From assembly GCF_914768045.1 (NCBI RefSeq), contig NZ_CAJZCD010000006.1:106477-170476 (forward strand): a DNA stretch of 64,000 nt, given 5' to 3'. This document shows, piece by piece, positions 8,443-17,700 of the stretch. A model generated the notes under the pieces. The model was not told where the DNA came from. It did no database searches and saw only the letters and a program-made list of their open reading frames with translations. The stretch is from Snodgrassella communis. GTDB lineage: Bacteria > Pseudomonadota > Gammaproteobacteria > Burkholderiales > Neisseriaceae. The position numbers and the translations under genes are program-made. The first letter of the stretch is position 1; every line of letters begins with the position of its first letter.

Positions 8443-9837
8443 ATGGCCGACAATTCCTCTGTTCGTATACAAAATGAACACTCTGATCTGGTCTATGGTC
8501 TGGAGGAAAAACCTCCTGTTTTTAATGGTTTGCTCAGTGCATTAACCCATTTACTTGCTCTTTTTGTGCCAATGGTGGCACCTGCTCTGGTGGTTGGCGG
8601 TGCTTTAAAACTGCCAGCAGACATGACTGCTTATTTAGTGTCTATGTCCATGGTTGCCTCAGGTGTAGGGACGTATATTCAGGTACACCGATTTGGTGTG
8701 ATTGGTTCGGGGCTGTTATCAATTCAATCAGTTAATTTTTCTTTTGTTACCGTGATGATTGCGCTTGGGTTGGGCATGAAAGAAAACGGGATGAACGAAA
8801 ATACCATGATTTCTACTTTGCTGGGCGTCTCTTTTGTAGGCGCCTTTTTAGTAATTGGCGCATCATGGTTATTGCCTTTTCTGAAAAAAATCATTACGCC
8901 GACAGTAAGCGGAGTGGTGGTTCTGATGATAGGTCTGAGCCTGATTCATGTTGGCATTACCGATTTTGGCGGTGGTCTTTCAGCCAAGGCTAATCATACT
9001 TTCGGGTCATGGTCGAATCTGGCACTGTCTACATTTGTGCTATTCACTGTACTGCTATTTAATTGCTTCAAGAATGCATGGTGGCGTATGGCTGGTATTG
9101 CAGTGGGGTTGATATCCGGTTATGTAATTGCCATATTTATGGGAATTGTTGATTTTTCCAATCTGCATGACTTGCCTCTGATTACCATTCCGATCCCATT
9201 TAAGTATGGTTTTGCTTTTGACTGGCATGCATTCATGGTAGCCAGTACAATTTATTTATTAAGTGTATTTGAGGCAGTTGGAGATTTAACTGCTACAGCC
9301 ATGATTTCCAATCAGCCGGTAGACGGACCATCGTACACAAGTCGTCTGCGTGGTGGGGTAATGGCTGATGGTCTGGTTTCAGTGATTGCTACTGCTCTGG
9401 GTTCTTTGCCATTAACTACATTTGCTCAGAATAATGGTGTGATTCAGATGACTGGTGTTGCTTCACGACATGTTGGCAAATATATTGCAGTAATTCTGGT
9501 TATACTCGGATTATTTCCCTGGGTAGGTGCCGTTTTCGCCACGATTCCCAGTCCGGTTCTCGGCGGCGCGATGGTAGTTATGTTTGGTCTGATTGTGACT
9601 GCCGGGATACGGATTATTATCACTGCCGGGATTCGTCGCCGTGAAGCAGTTATCTGTGCTACATCACTGGGTCTTGGATTAGGAGTAGCATTTGAACCGG
9701 AAGTTTTTGCTCAGCTGCCCATTCTGTTTCAGAATCCGATCTGTATGGGCGGAATTGTGGCAATTATTTTGAATCTGTTGTTACCACACGATAAAAGCGA
9801 ACCTGCGGTATATTTAAGCGATGATATTCCGCATTAA
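8443..9837 (+). CDS. xanP: Xanthine permease of the NAT/NCS2 family
   Basis: Inner-membrane proton-coupled purine importer with about 14 spans. The family signature QNNGVIQMTGVASRHVG is present and matches the xanthine-specific XanP/XanQ group rather than uracil or adenine permeases. The conserved VFEAVGDLTATA segment of TM8, with the substrate-binding Glu, is intact. Start at 8443 (MADNSS) is set by AAGGAAGG a few bases upstream; the frame is open further upstream without a ribosome site. 464 residues, the usual length. Confidence 0.92.
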   Translation: MADNSSVRIQNEHSDLVYGLEEKPPVFNGLLSALTHLLALFVPMVAPALVVGGALKLPADMTAYLVSMSMVASGVGTYIQVHRFGVIGSGLLSIQSVNFSFVTVMIALGLGMKENGMNENTMISTLLGVSFVGAFLVIGASWLLPFLKKIITPTVSGVVVLMIGLSLIHVGITDFGGGLSAKANHTFGSWSNLALSTFVLFTVLLFNCFKNAWWRMAGIAVGLISGYVIAIFMGIVDFSNLHDLPLITIPIPFKYGFAFDWHAFMVASTIYLLSVFEAVGDLTATAMISNQPVDGPSYTSRLRGGVMADGLVSVIATALGSLPLTTFAQNNGVIQMTGVASRHVGKYIAVILVILGLFPWVGAVFATIPSPVLGGAMVVMFGLIVTAGIRIIITAGIRRREAVICATSLGLGLGVAFEPEVFAQLPILFQNPICMGGIVAIILNLLLPHDKSEPAVYLSDDIPH

Positions 9838-9854
9838 TTGATATGTGCTAAAAA

Positions 9855-9878
9855 GGCTGTCTAAATTTTTTGACAGTC
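9855..9878 (-). terminator. Hairpin with U tract on the minus strand
   Basis: GGCTGTC (9855-9861) pairs with GACAGTC (9872-9878), with one G-U pair. Read on the minus strand it is followed by TTTTT (complement of 9850-9854). It could stop read-through coming from the mdtD-like gene. Confidence 0.5.
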
Positions 9879-9886
9879 ATATACAT

Positions 9887-9940
9887 TAGTCCTGTGCTTA
9901 ATTTCGTAATCAATTGATTATAAAATTAAGCACAGGACTA
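9887..9940 (+). terminator. 54-base near-perfect palindrome followed by T5
   Basis: Arms 9887-9904 and 9923-9940 are perfect 18-bp inverted copies. The sequence between them contains a second perfect palindrome (9907-9920), so the whole unit can fold into one hairpin of about 27 pairs with only a one- or two-pair interruption. TTTTT follows at 9941. It can end transcription of the permease gene but is much longer than needed, so a miniature mobile element is an alternative. Confidence 0.65.
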
Positions 9941-10093
9941 TTTTTATGTTTGCAAGGGATCTCATTAATTTGCTTGAGACTGTATTTTAGTAAAACTAGA
10001 TATGAATAATTCTGTCTTGTTTTCTAGAATAGCTGGGTAAAACTGCGTATCTGTTGTTAATTATTGAATAATAAAAAATTTATATAATAGTAT

Positions 10094-11494
10094 TTATTTT
10101 TTCCTTGTGAGCAGATTTTCACCATCCATCGCGTGTAAACGTGCAAATATCCAGCTTGAAAGCATGGTAAATATGCCTAGAATAATAAAGGTGATGCGAA
10201 AGGCTGAGGTGATATTGTGATTGATAAAGTTGGAATGACTGAAACTTTGTAACAGTAATGCTCCAATAGCAATGCCAAAGCTCAGTGCTAGCTGCTGGTT
10301 AACTGCCATCAGACTGGTACCACTGCTAACTTGATTGGGACGTAAATCAGCCAGTGTAATGGTATTCATACCGGTAAATTGTAATGAGTTACATGCACCA
10401 AGAATGCACAAATGCAATAGAATCAGCCATTGTGGCGTATTGGCGCTGATAAGCGCCAGTGACATCATCAATATGCCAATAATACGAGTGTTCCAGGCCA
10501 GTATATTGCGATAGCCGAAGTGATTCATTAATGGCTTCAAAAATGGTTTGGCAAATATTGCAGCAAGAGCCAGTGGCATCAATAGCCAGCCTGAGTTGAC
10601 TGCATCATAGTTAAAGGCAACCTGAAATAATAACGGTAATAATAGTGGTAAAGCACTCATTCCCAGACGGCTAACTAAGTTACCAGCCAGCCCCAGACGA
10701 AAGGTACGTACCAGAATTAAATGAGGGGGATATAGTGCACGATTATTCTGGCGCGCGTGTGCTACATAGGCGATTAGTGCGCCGATACCTGCAATAGCCA
10801 TCATGCAACCAAAAAGTACATTATTTGCATGTGACATAGTTTCAAAGGTCAGAGTCATGCAAAAAGCAGAGGCTGAAAACAGAAAGAAACCTAATCCATC
10901 AAAATAATTGTTGGACGAATGATTAAAATCGGGCATGATGTACCAAGTAGCCAGCAATCCAAGCAGCCCTATGGGTACGTTTAGCAGAAAAATCCAGTGC
11001 CAACTAGTGTATTCGACAAGATAACCGCCAATAATCGGCCCGAGTACCGGTCCAATAAGGGCGGGCATAATGGCATAATTCATAACTGTTATCAGTTTGG
11101 AGCGCTCGTAAGCCTGCATCATGGTTAAACGGGCTACCGGTGTCAGCATGGCTCCACCCAATCCCTGAATAATTCTGGCCAGTACTAAGAGAGTTAGATT
11201 ATTACTGGCTGCACACAAGACAGATCCAATAATAAATATAATCATAGAGCCCATAAAAAGTTTACGTGTACCTAATTTGTCGGATAGAAAACCAGATAAA
11301 GGCATCATGATGGCTAATGTGAGTGCATACGCAATAATAGCCGATTGCATGTTCAATGGTGATTGTCCTAAATCAGCGGCCATTGAGGGCAGGGCTGTAT
11401 TCAGAATTGTTGCATCCAGTTGCTGCATAAAGATGGCTATTGCCAATAATATGGGCAGAAAGCGTGATGGTTTATTGTTATGAGCGGTAGCCAT
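10094..11494 (-). CDS. mdtD: MdtD-like MFS exporter of the DHA2 family
   Basis: 466-residue inner-membrane drug:proton antiporter of the 14-span family. Motif D1 near residue 24 reads QQLDATILNTALPSMA. Motif A is SGFLSDKLGTRK, motif B is LARIIQGLGGAML, and motif C is GPVLGPIIGGYL. Sequence around these, including VEYTSWHWIFLLNVPIG, closely follows E. coli MdtD. The substrate is not known. No partner membrane-fusion gene is adjacent, unlike the efflux operon at 41.9-46.2 kb. An uptake-like 12-mer, AGGCAACCTGAA, lies at 10615-10626 within it. Confidence 0.85.
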   Translation of the reverse strand: MATAHNNKPSRFLPILLAIAIFMQQLDATILNTALPSMAADLGQSPLNMQSAIIAYALTLAIMMPLSGFLSDKLGTRKLFMGSMIIFIIGSVLCAASNNLTLLVLARIIQGLGGAMLTPVARLTMMQAYERSKLITVMNYAIMPALIGPVLGPIIGGYLVEYTSWHWIFLLNVPIGLLGLLATWYIMPDFNHSSNNYFDGLGFFLFSASAFCMTLTFETMSHANNVLFGCMMAIAGIGALIAYVAHARQNNRALYPPHLILVRTFRLGLAGNLVSRLGMSALPLLLPLLFQVAFNYDAVNSGWLLMPLALAAIFAKPFLKPLMNHFGYRNILAWNTRIIGILMMSLALISANTPQWLILLHLCILGACNSLQFTGMNTITLADLRPNQVSSGTSLMAVNQQLALSFGIAIGALLLQSFSHSNFINHNITSAFRITFIILGIFTMLSSWIFARLHAMDGENLLTRKK

Positions 11495-11909
11495 AATTGC
11501 TATTTATTGATGGTGGTTTTTTCATTATAGCAGAATGATGTAGTGCTTTGATCTGTTAACAGAAATACGTAAGTCGTGACAAGTGTATGTATAATTTATA
11601 AGTCAGCAATAATAAATATAACTGATTTTTAATGGTGGTTAAATGCGCTTTTTTTAAGAAATCAAATTTTAGAAGTTAAGCACTTTATCTATGTTGAGAG
11701 ATGGTTAATGTTTTTACTCTAACTGTTTAAATTTATAAAGAGTTTTTTGTTTCAAATAAAATAGCTTTATCTCATGCATAAAATCAATTGAAAAATATCA
11801 ATATCAAAATGAAATATATAATATTTCACTACATGGCCAGATTTTATAGATTTATTGAAGCCATATCTTTAATTCTGCTGTTCTGCAGCGAATAAAAATC
11901 TTTTGACTT
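11495..11909. other. AT-rich intergenic region
   Basis: No gene is supported. 11788-11801 is an FNR-like site with one mismatch (TTGAA-N4-ATCAA), about 290 bases from the mdtD start; in sequence this AT-rich it may be chance. Confidence 0.45.
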
Positions 11910-11970
11910 GTTTTATCTGGTGAACAGATAAAACAACCCGTGTTATCTTTAATTGGGATAACACGGGTTG
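11910..11970 (-). terminator. Two back-to-back hairpins after the PhnD-like gene
   Basis: The first hairpin on the minus strand, 11934-11947 with 11957-11970, is a perfect 14-bp stem with a 9-base loop, followed by TTTTATC. That T tract is itself one arm of a second perfect 10-bp stem, 11910-11919 with 11925-11934. The stop of the gene is 16 bases away. The two share one base, so they may act as a tandem terminator. Confidence 0.8.
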
Positions 11971-11986
11971 ATATGGGCTAGGGAAA

Positions 11987-12733
11987 TTACATTCGCATTG
12001 TATCTACAACGTCAATCATAAATTCCATATCTTCTACTGACAATTCAGCAAAGCCTTCTGGAAGGTTTAAAGCTTTTACAATACCAGCCCCATCAGGATT
12101 ATCTGCCATTTTACACAGTATTTCTCTCAGTGGCTCAGCCTGTGCAGCTGCATCCGGATGATATAACATGACATGGGATACTTCGTTAATCCGGCTTTTC
12201 AGTAAAACTTTCAACTGATTTTTAGTAACTGAGTTGAAGCTATCATATACATCCGCCTGAACTATCCCAACCTGAGCCTGATGGCGTATTACGCTAGAAG
12301 CTACCATGAGAAAGTTATCTTTGCGCTTGATAACCATTTCATCATCACTCAGATTGGCTGGTTCTAACAGGCGTAAACCGATAAAATTTGCATCTTCATT
12401 GTGTGAAAGTGCTAATTCCACATTGCCATTCAAATCTTCAATGGCATTGATATCAGAATCAGCAGCCGTAACAATAACGATCTCATCTGATTTATTTTTT
12501 GGTTTTACCAGTGGTAAATATCCCTGTTCGCGAACGTAATTACCGGCTGAAAAGGGGTTAACGAAAAGCATAGATACTTTTTCTTTTTCTTGCAGCGCGG
12601 TTACTTCATCGAATGAAGGAGGCATAAGCAAGGAAATATTCTGGTCACTTTGCTTTTGCAGGTAGTTGTTGAGCAAATACCAAGTGCTGAACTGATCAGG
12701 TAAATAATCGGGTACAACCATTAAACTCAGCAT
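11987..12733 (-). CDS. PhnD-type substrate-binding domain protein without a signal peptide
   Basis: 248 residues resembling the phosphate/phosphonate-type binding proteins of ABC transporters (PhnD family): VPDYLPDQFSTWYLLNNYL at the start, VSMLFVNPFSAGNYVREQGY near 60, then EIVIVTAADSDINAIEDLNG, and a hinge near VGIVQADVYDSF. There is no signal peptide or lipobox from the ATG at 12733, which has AAGGA in good position, so the protein should be cytoplasmic. No permease or ATPase gene is near. It begins one base after the PAS gene stop, so the two are surely cotranscribed. A cytosolic ligand sensor is an inference from this context. Confidence 0.7.
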   Translation of the reverse strand: MLSLMVVPDYLPDQFSTWYLLNNYLQKQSDQNISLLMPPSFDEVTALQEKEKVSMLFVNPFSAGNYVREQGYLPLVKPKNKSDEIVIVTAADSDINAIEDLNGNVELALSHNEDANFIGLRLLEPANLSDDEMVIKRKDNFLMVASSVIRHQAQVGIVQADVYDSFNSVTKNQLKVLLKSRINEVSHVMLYHPDAAAQAEPLREILCKMADNPDGAGIVKALNLPEGFAELSVEDMEFMIDVVDTMRM

Positions 12734-12734
12734 A

Positions 12735-13238
12735 TTATTTTCCTTCCTGTTCATTTTTCAACATTTCTGCATACAAGGCAGACATTTCGTTAATCCGTTC
12801 ACGGCTTGGTTTGCGGCGGATTGAACTGTAGCCAATTACTTTTCCTTGACGTAAATTGGGAATTACAGTAGCATATACCCAATAGTGACCGCCGTCTTTA
12901 CGCAGATTCTTCACATAACCATACCAGCGTTCGCCCCTTTGTAAAGTAGCCCACATGTCGGCAAAAGGCGCTTTAGGCATTTCGGGATGACGTAACAGGC
13001 AATGTGGTGCACCAATGATTTCATCGCGGGTCCAACCGCTGATATCAACAAACACATCATTTGCATGAGTGATAATACCATCAAGATCTGTACGGGATAC
13101 AATCAGAGCACCATCCGGATAAGGAAATTCCTGATTGGTGACGTATACGGTTGATTCCCCATCCTGTTGATAATGTTTAACTTTATGCTCAGAAAATTCG
13201 CTCTCTGGTTTTGGCTGAATCCAACGACTCATATCCAT
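12735..13238 (-). CDS. Aer-like PAS domain protein
   Basis: 167 residues with one PAS domain, about residues 40-140. The sequence GALIVSRTDLDGIITHAND, then GWTRDEIIGAPHCLLRHPEMP and NLRKDGGHYWVYATVIP, is of the Aer aerotaxis-receptor subclass, which binds FAD and senses redox. Unlike Aer there is no membrane segment, HAMP or methyl-accepting domain after it: the protein ends in a short charged helix. The ATG at 13238 has GAAGGA eight bases upstream. It is directly upstream of the PhnD-like gene and shares strand with the Roadblock gene. Confidence 0.85.
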   Translation of the reverse strand: MDMSRWIQPKPESEFSEHKVKHYQQDGESTVYVTNQEFPYPDGALIVSRTDLDGIITHANDVFVDISGWTRDEIIGAPHCLLRHPEMPKAPFADMWATLQRGERWYGYVKNLRKDGGHYWVYATVIPNLRQGKVIGYSSIRRKPSRERINEMSALYAEMLKNEQEGK

Positions 13239-13693
13239 ATTATTTGTCCTTCAATTTCGGTTTAATCTCATAAAGGATGAGTGTATTTAACGAGATATAT
13301 TTCAGAGTGTTATTGTAAAAGTACGGCAGTCTAACTTATTCTTGGTCTTATATATTAATTGGTACTACAAACATTCTGAATGTGCACATAATTGGGATAA
13401 AGCAATAATTATCCACTATATAGCAGCGCGATGTTTTAACTTACTAACTTGTATAAACATTTAAACGCCCTTTCATGCAATTAGGTCAATTTTTGTTTGT
13501 TTCAAGCTAGTCTGACATAGATCCAGCCAGATTTTTAGAAGGAATCTGGATTAGCGGCAATACTGGATATTCTGATTAGATCTATTCAATATTGTGCACT
13601 ATTTGTAAAAATGTCAATAAAACAAGTAATTACAAATTTTCATGATCGGAGGTTTAAATGGTATAGCACATTTCCGATCAAGTAAACTGATTA
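13239..13693. other. Intergenic region between Roadblock and PAS genes
   Basis: 455 bases without a supported gene. It holds an 8-bp inverted repeat, TGATCGGA at 13643-13650 with TCCGATCA at 13673-13680, right after the Roadblock stop. A 7-bp stem lies at 13527-13533/13543-13549. Neither has a convincing T tract, so whether the three genes form one transcript is open. Confidence 0.5.
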
Positions 13694-14056
13694 TTACTCA
13701 AAGTGGTCGGCCAGCTCTTTCAAGGCTCGTTTGGCTTCAAACAGAATCAAACCTAATTTGGCTTCATGAGTAGTGGTAATGGTTAATAAGATGGCTTCAG
13801 ATGCTTGAAACAATAACATATATCCTTTGTCGGTATGAATGATGGTGTTATCCAGAGTACCTTTCAGGACTTCTTTTGCAGAACGGTTACCCAAAGACAG
13901 TAATGCAGCAGCCATTGCACCAATACGGTCTTCATCCATACCGCTTTGTAATGCAGAAGCAATTGGCAAACCATCTGTTGAAATAACAGCTGAAGAAGTA
14001 ATGTCAGGAGTGCTGTTCAGATTTTTCAACACGCTTTCGATAAAATCATATTTCAT
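13694..14056 (-). CDS. Roadblock/LC7 domain protein
   Basis: 120 residues forming one Roadblock/LC7 domain: AVISTDGLPIASAL near residue 22, DRIGAMAAALLSLGNRSAKEV near 43, then DNTIIHTDKGYMLLFQ and AILLTITTTHEAKLGLILFEAKRA. Bacterial members such as MglB bind small Ras-like GTPases and set polarity or motility, but no GTPase gene occurs in this window. The ATG at 14056 has GAGGA at the right distance. A perfect FNR-type site with a suitable -10 lies about 260 bases upstream. Confidence 0.88.
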   Translation of the reverse strand: MKYDFIESVLKNLNSTPDITSSAVISTDGLPIASALQSGMDEDRIGAMAAALLSLGNRSAKEVLKGTLDNTIIHTDKGYMLLFQASEAILLTITTTHEAKLGLILFEAKRALKELADHFE

Positions 14057-14290
14057 GAAAATTCCTCTAAAAATTGACTGTAACCGTAACAATTATAGAG
14101 ATTGGTAAGTTTTTTTGCAAAAAATGTTATTAAATTTTATTAATTATCTTTATTAAAAATTTTTATATTATTTACAATATCTTATTTTTATTGACTTATT
14201 TCTGTTACGTTTGGGTGCCATCTTTAGAGTTGTCATGCAAATTTTATGCATAAAATTACATTATAACATTTTGAAAAACCTATTATGACG

Positions 14291-14330
14291 AATATAGTTA
14301 CACTATCAGTGAAATTTTGATATTAATCAA
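14291..14330 (-). promoter_or_regulatory. FNR/ANR-type site and -10 box upstream of the Roadblock gene
   Basis: 14317-14330 is a perfect TTGAT-N4-ATCAA palindrome, the consensus for FNR-family regulators. On the minus strand TATATT lies at 14296-14291, placing the site centre about 40 bases before the predicted transcription start, the geometry of a class II FNR-activated promoter. The leader to the Roadblock ATG would be about 230 bases. Confidence 0.6.
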
Positions 14331-14737
14331 ATTATGTGTCTAATCTGAAGATAACTAACTGTCTGGATTGAGGTTTAAAATCCGGGTTGGTATTTGTAAG
14401 GTTGATTGAATCAAAATTTTGTATTCGGAAGTTTTGACGATTATTAATTTACAATAACGTATAAATTCGAGGCAACATTAATTTGTATCTGGGCGCACTT
14501 TGGTGAATTGGGCTGATAGTTGATTTGGTGATCCAGAAAATTGTGAGTAAAAGGAAATATTTTTATCTGCTCAAAGAGGGTTAAGGCTAAAGAAAATGGA
14601 GTTGAAACCAGATAATTAAGACAGGTTGTTAATTAGATAACAACCTGTAGTGAATAAACAATTGTCTTGTAGGCTAATACAGTACCTAAAGCGGATTTTA
14701 GGGTATTAATGGAGCATTTATGTGATTGGTATTTGGA
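14331..14737. other. Intergenic region after parE
   Basis: No gene seen. A perfect 10-bp stem, 14621-14630 with 14639-14648, around an 8-base loop is 90 bases after the parE stop; it lacks a clear T tract, so it is only a possible terminator. Confidence 0.5.
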
Positions 14738-16741
14738 TCAAATATCTGCTTCTACTTTATCACCTTCAGCCTCCATCCAGACGCGTCGTGAGGCTGCTTC
14801 TCCTTTACCCATTAGTTTGATGAATATATTCTGGGTATCGTTGTTGTCCTGATCCGGAATGTGGACTTGTAGCAGACAGCGGGTATCCGGATTCATGGTG
14901 GTATCTTTAAGCTGATCTGGATTCATTTCACCTAGACCTTTGAACCGGCTGATAGTGTATGCACTTTCTTTTATTTTTTCCAGTTGTAGTCGTTTTAGAA
15001 TGCTATCAAGCTCTGCCTGATCCTGAGCATAGATTTTTCGTGCGGGTTTGGTTTTTCCTTGAGCATTAATATCTACGCGAAATAAGGGTGGCTGAGCGAC
15101 ATAGATGTGACCGGCCTCAATCAGTTTTGGGAAATGAGTGTAGAAAAGAGTAAGTAACAGTACCTGTATATGGGCGCCATCTACATCTGCATCAGATAAT
15201 ATTGCAATCTTGCCGTAACGAAGACCGGATAAATCAGGAGTGTCATTTTTTCCATGTGGATCAACGCCAATAGCTACTGAAATATCGTGAATTTCAGCAT
15301 TGCTAAATAATTGATCACGATGGACTTCGAAGCTGTTTAAGACTTTACCGCGTAAGGGGAGGATGGCCTGCGTATTTTTATCACGTGCTAGTTTGGCTGA
15401 GCCACCGGCAGAATCGCCCTCGACCAGAAAAAGTTCGTTTTCGCGAATATCTTCACTTTCGCAATCGGTGAGTTTGCCCGGTAAAACTGCTACGCCTGAA
15501 CCTTTTTTCTTTTCTATTTTTTTGGCTGAACGCATACGTGCCTGAGCCTGATGAATGGCTAGTTCAGCAATTTTTTTACCGGTATCGATATTTTGGTTTA
15601 ACCATAACTCTAATGGATCACTACAAATGGTATCAACCAGTTTTTTGGCATCGCGGCTGGTCAGTTCGTCTTTTGTCTGTCCTTGAAACTGCGGATCCAG
15701 TAGTCGGGCTGAAAGAACAAAGGCTACTCGCGAAAAAACATCGTCCGGCTGTAATTTTACGCCACGCGGAAGCAGATTGTGGTGGCTAATAAAATTGGTT
15801 ACAGCGTGGTAAACAGCCTGTTTTAGTCCTTTTTCGTGAGTACCACCGTTTGCGGTGGGAATCAGGTTTACATAACTTTCACTTGGCGCGTGACCTTCTT
15901 CTACCCAAGTTAGTGCATAGCCAGCACCTTCGCCCGGATTGAATTCGGTTTCATGATTAGTATTTAGATAGTTTTCGCTAGCAAAAATCGGGGTTACGGT
16001 TGAGGTATCACCCAATAAATCCAGTAAATAGCTTTTCAGCCCATTTGGGTAATGCCAGTTTTGGGTTTGTGCTTCATCACTATTGTTGAGATAACGGGTG
16101 ATGGTAACATTGACTCCTGGCAATAAAACAGCTTTAGCACGTAACGAGCGTTCAAGTTCGGCCAGATTGCAATGCGGGTTATCAAAGTACTTTCCATTTG
16201 GCCAGACACGAACTTCTGTGCCACTGTCTTTGCTGGCACATTTGCCAATTACTGATAGTGGTTGGATAACGTCGCCATCTGCAAAAACGATATGATAAAT
16301 TTTTCCGGTTCTTTTAACGGTAACTTCCAGACGTGAAGACAGTGCATTGGTTACGGAAACCCCGACACCATGCAGACCACCTGAAAAGGCATAGGCACCA
16401 TCACCGCTTTTTTTGTTAAATTTGCCACCGGCATGAAGTTGGGTGAATACTAATTCAACGACGGGGACATGTTCGGTTGGGTGTAGTCCCGTAGGAATGC
16501 CACGGCCGTTGTCTCTGATGGTAACAGAACCATCCTGATTTAAGGTGACATCAATATTCTGTGCATAGCCGCCCAGTGCTTCATCAGCAGCATTATCAAT
16601 AACTTCCTGAATAATATGGGTAGGACTGTCCGTTCTGGTGTACATCCCTGGGCGTTCTTTGACTGGTGCTAGACCTTTGAGAACAGTAACGCTGGATTCA
16701 TCATAAGTTATGGATTTGCTCATAGTTTTATTTTTAGACAT
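14738..16741 (-). CDS. parE: DNA topoisomerase IV subunit B
   Basis: ATPase subunit of topoisomerase IV, which decatenates daughter chromosomes. The GHKL ATPase domain shows EVIDNAADEALGG, DNGRGIP and GGLHGVGVSVTNAL; the transducer has the QTK loop in FQGQTKDEL. The TOPRIM domain has LVEGDSAGGSAK near residue 440 and LSDADVDGAHI. The 667-residue length and lack of a GyrB-type insert favour ParE over GyrB. A second start, 18 bases downstream (MSKSITYDE), is equally possible because neither has a ribosome site. Confidence 0.94.
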   Translation of the reverse strand: MSKNKTMSKSITYDESSVTVLKGLAPVKERPGMYTRTDSPTHIIQEVIDNAADEALGGYAQNIDVTLNQDGSVTIRDNGRGIPTGLHPTEHVPVVELVFTQLHAGGKFNKKSGDGAYAFSGGLHGVGVSVTNALSSRLEVTVKRTGKIYHIVFADGDVIQPLSVIGKCASKDSGTEVRVWPNGKYFDNPHCNLAELERSLRAKAVLLPGVNVTITRYLNNSDEAQTQNWHYPNGLKSYLLDLLGDTSTVTPIFASENYLNTNHETEFNPGEGAGYALTWVEEGHAPSESYVNLIPTANGGTHEKGLKQAVYHAVTNFISHHNLLPRGVKLQPDDVFSRVAFVLSARLLDPQFQGQTKDELTSRDAKKLVDTICSDPLELWLNQNIDTGKKIAELAIHQAQARMRSAKKIEKKKGSGVAVLPGKLTDCESEDIRENELFLVEGDSAGGSAKLARDKNTQAILPLRGKVLNSFEVHRDQLFSNAEIHDISVAIGVDPHGKNDTPDLSGLRYGKIAILSDADVDGAHIQVLLLTLFYTHFPKLIEAGHIYVAQPPLFRVDINAQGKTKPARKIYAQDQAELDSILKRLQLEKIKESAYTISRFKGLGEMNPDQLKDTTMNPDTRCLLQVHIPDQDNNDTQNIFIKLMGKGEAASRRVWMEAEGDKVEADI

Positions 16742-16760
16742 ACATCAAAGACAATATAAA

Positions 16761-16799
16761 ACAAATTACCGTAAAAAGGTTATTTTTTCGGTAATTTGT
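16761..16799 (-). terminator. Terminator between rppH and parE
   Basis: Perfect 11-bp stem, 16761-16771 with 16789-16799, AT-rich, followed on the minus strand by TTTTATATT. It lies between the rppH stop and the parE start, so parE probably has its own promoter or depends on read-through. Confidence 0.6.
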
Positions 16800-16851
16800 A
16801 TCTGTTTTATACTCTGGAAAGGAACTACTGTACAGAGTTGATAACTAATGC

Positions 16852-17391
16852 TTACTCAGTCAGTAAATATTTATCATCATGATTCTGGCGGGCTTGAACA
16901 AAATCAGTCCAGCTTGGCAGTTCATGCAAAAAGCGCGATAGTTCGTGCAGTGCGTTCAGATAGACGCTGCGTTTGAATTCAATCACTTCGTCTACTGGTG
17001 CCCAGTACTGGTGCCAGCGCCAAGCATCAAATTCGGGATGATGAGTGGCGCGCAGATGCACATCAGTTTCTCGTCCTGTTAGGCGTAGCAGATACCATAT
17101 CTGTTTCTGTCCTTTATAGGAACCCCGCCATTCGCGCTTAATCCAATGCGTAGGGACATCATAACGCAGCCAGTCACGTGTGCGCCCAATTATCTTGACA
17201 TGATGTGGCAACAGACCCACTTCTTCCATCAATTCGCGATACATGGCTGCCTCCGGGCTCTCGCCTGGCTTAATGCCCCCCTGCGGAAACTGCCAGGAGT
17301 GTTCGTGTACCCGCTTGCCCCAAAAAACCTCGTTTCGGTCGTTGGTAATGATTATCCCGACATTGGGGCGATAACCTTCTCTGTCTAACAT
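16852..17391 (-). CDS. rppH: RNA pyrophosphohydrolase RppH
   Basis: Nudix hydrolase that converts the 5' triphosphate of RNAs to a monophosphate and so starts RNase E-dependent decay. The Nudix box [20 protein letters not shown] is intact, with VGL after it. Preceding QFPQGG and following WLRYDVP and GQKQIWYLL are specific to RppH. Start at 17391 ([12 protein letters not shown]) matches the family N-terminus. 179 residues. Confidence 0.95.
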   Translation of the reverse strand: MLDREGYRPNVGIIITNDRNEVFWGKRVHEHSWQFPQGGIKPGESPEAAMYRELMEEVGLLPHHVKIIGRTRDWLRYDVPTHWIKREWRGSYKGQKQIWYLLRLTGRETDVHLRATHHPEFDAWRWHQYWAPVDEVIEFKRSVYLNALHELSRFLHELPSWTDFVQARQNHDDKYLLTE

Positions 17392-17648
17392 GGTAGTTCG
17401 CCCAATAAATAAATTGGATTTTCGCACAAATCGGGGTATGAGACCAGTAAGGATTAAATCAGGTGTGCTGCGTCAGCTAAGTTATCTTTTTTGTGGTTAT
17501 AAATTACTTATAGTTTTGTTTATTAAAATTAAAAAGATGGGTGCTAATGTGCCCGTTGATGTTTAATTTGATTTGGTGTTTTGAGTATGGTTGAGATGTT
17601 TAACTCTTTTAATTCCTAAATTGAGTGTTAGACAGGGTTTATTTAGCA

Positions 17649-17680
17649 ATTAAGCCATATCTATTCAGATATGGCTTAAT
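17649..17680. terminator. Perfect 14-bp hairpin
   Basis: 17649-17662 pairs with 17667-17680 around ATTC. TTTGTTT follows on the plus strand. It is 21 bases beyond the stop of the small minus-strand ORF at 17701 and probably ends that transcript, though the better T tract is on the plus strand. Confidence 0.55.
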
Positions 17681-17700
17681 TTTGTTTAATCTATTCGGAT

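Noticed and set aside
9841..9945. Complete insertion sequence downstream of the xanthine permease
   Set aside because: Long palindrome but no transposase frame between the repeats; at most a miniature element.
11788..11801. FNR-like site upstream of the mdtD-like gene
   Set aside because: One mismatch in a very AT-rich stretch, and almost 300 bases from the gene with no matching -10 found.
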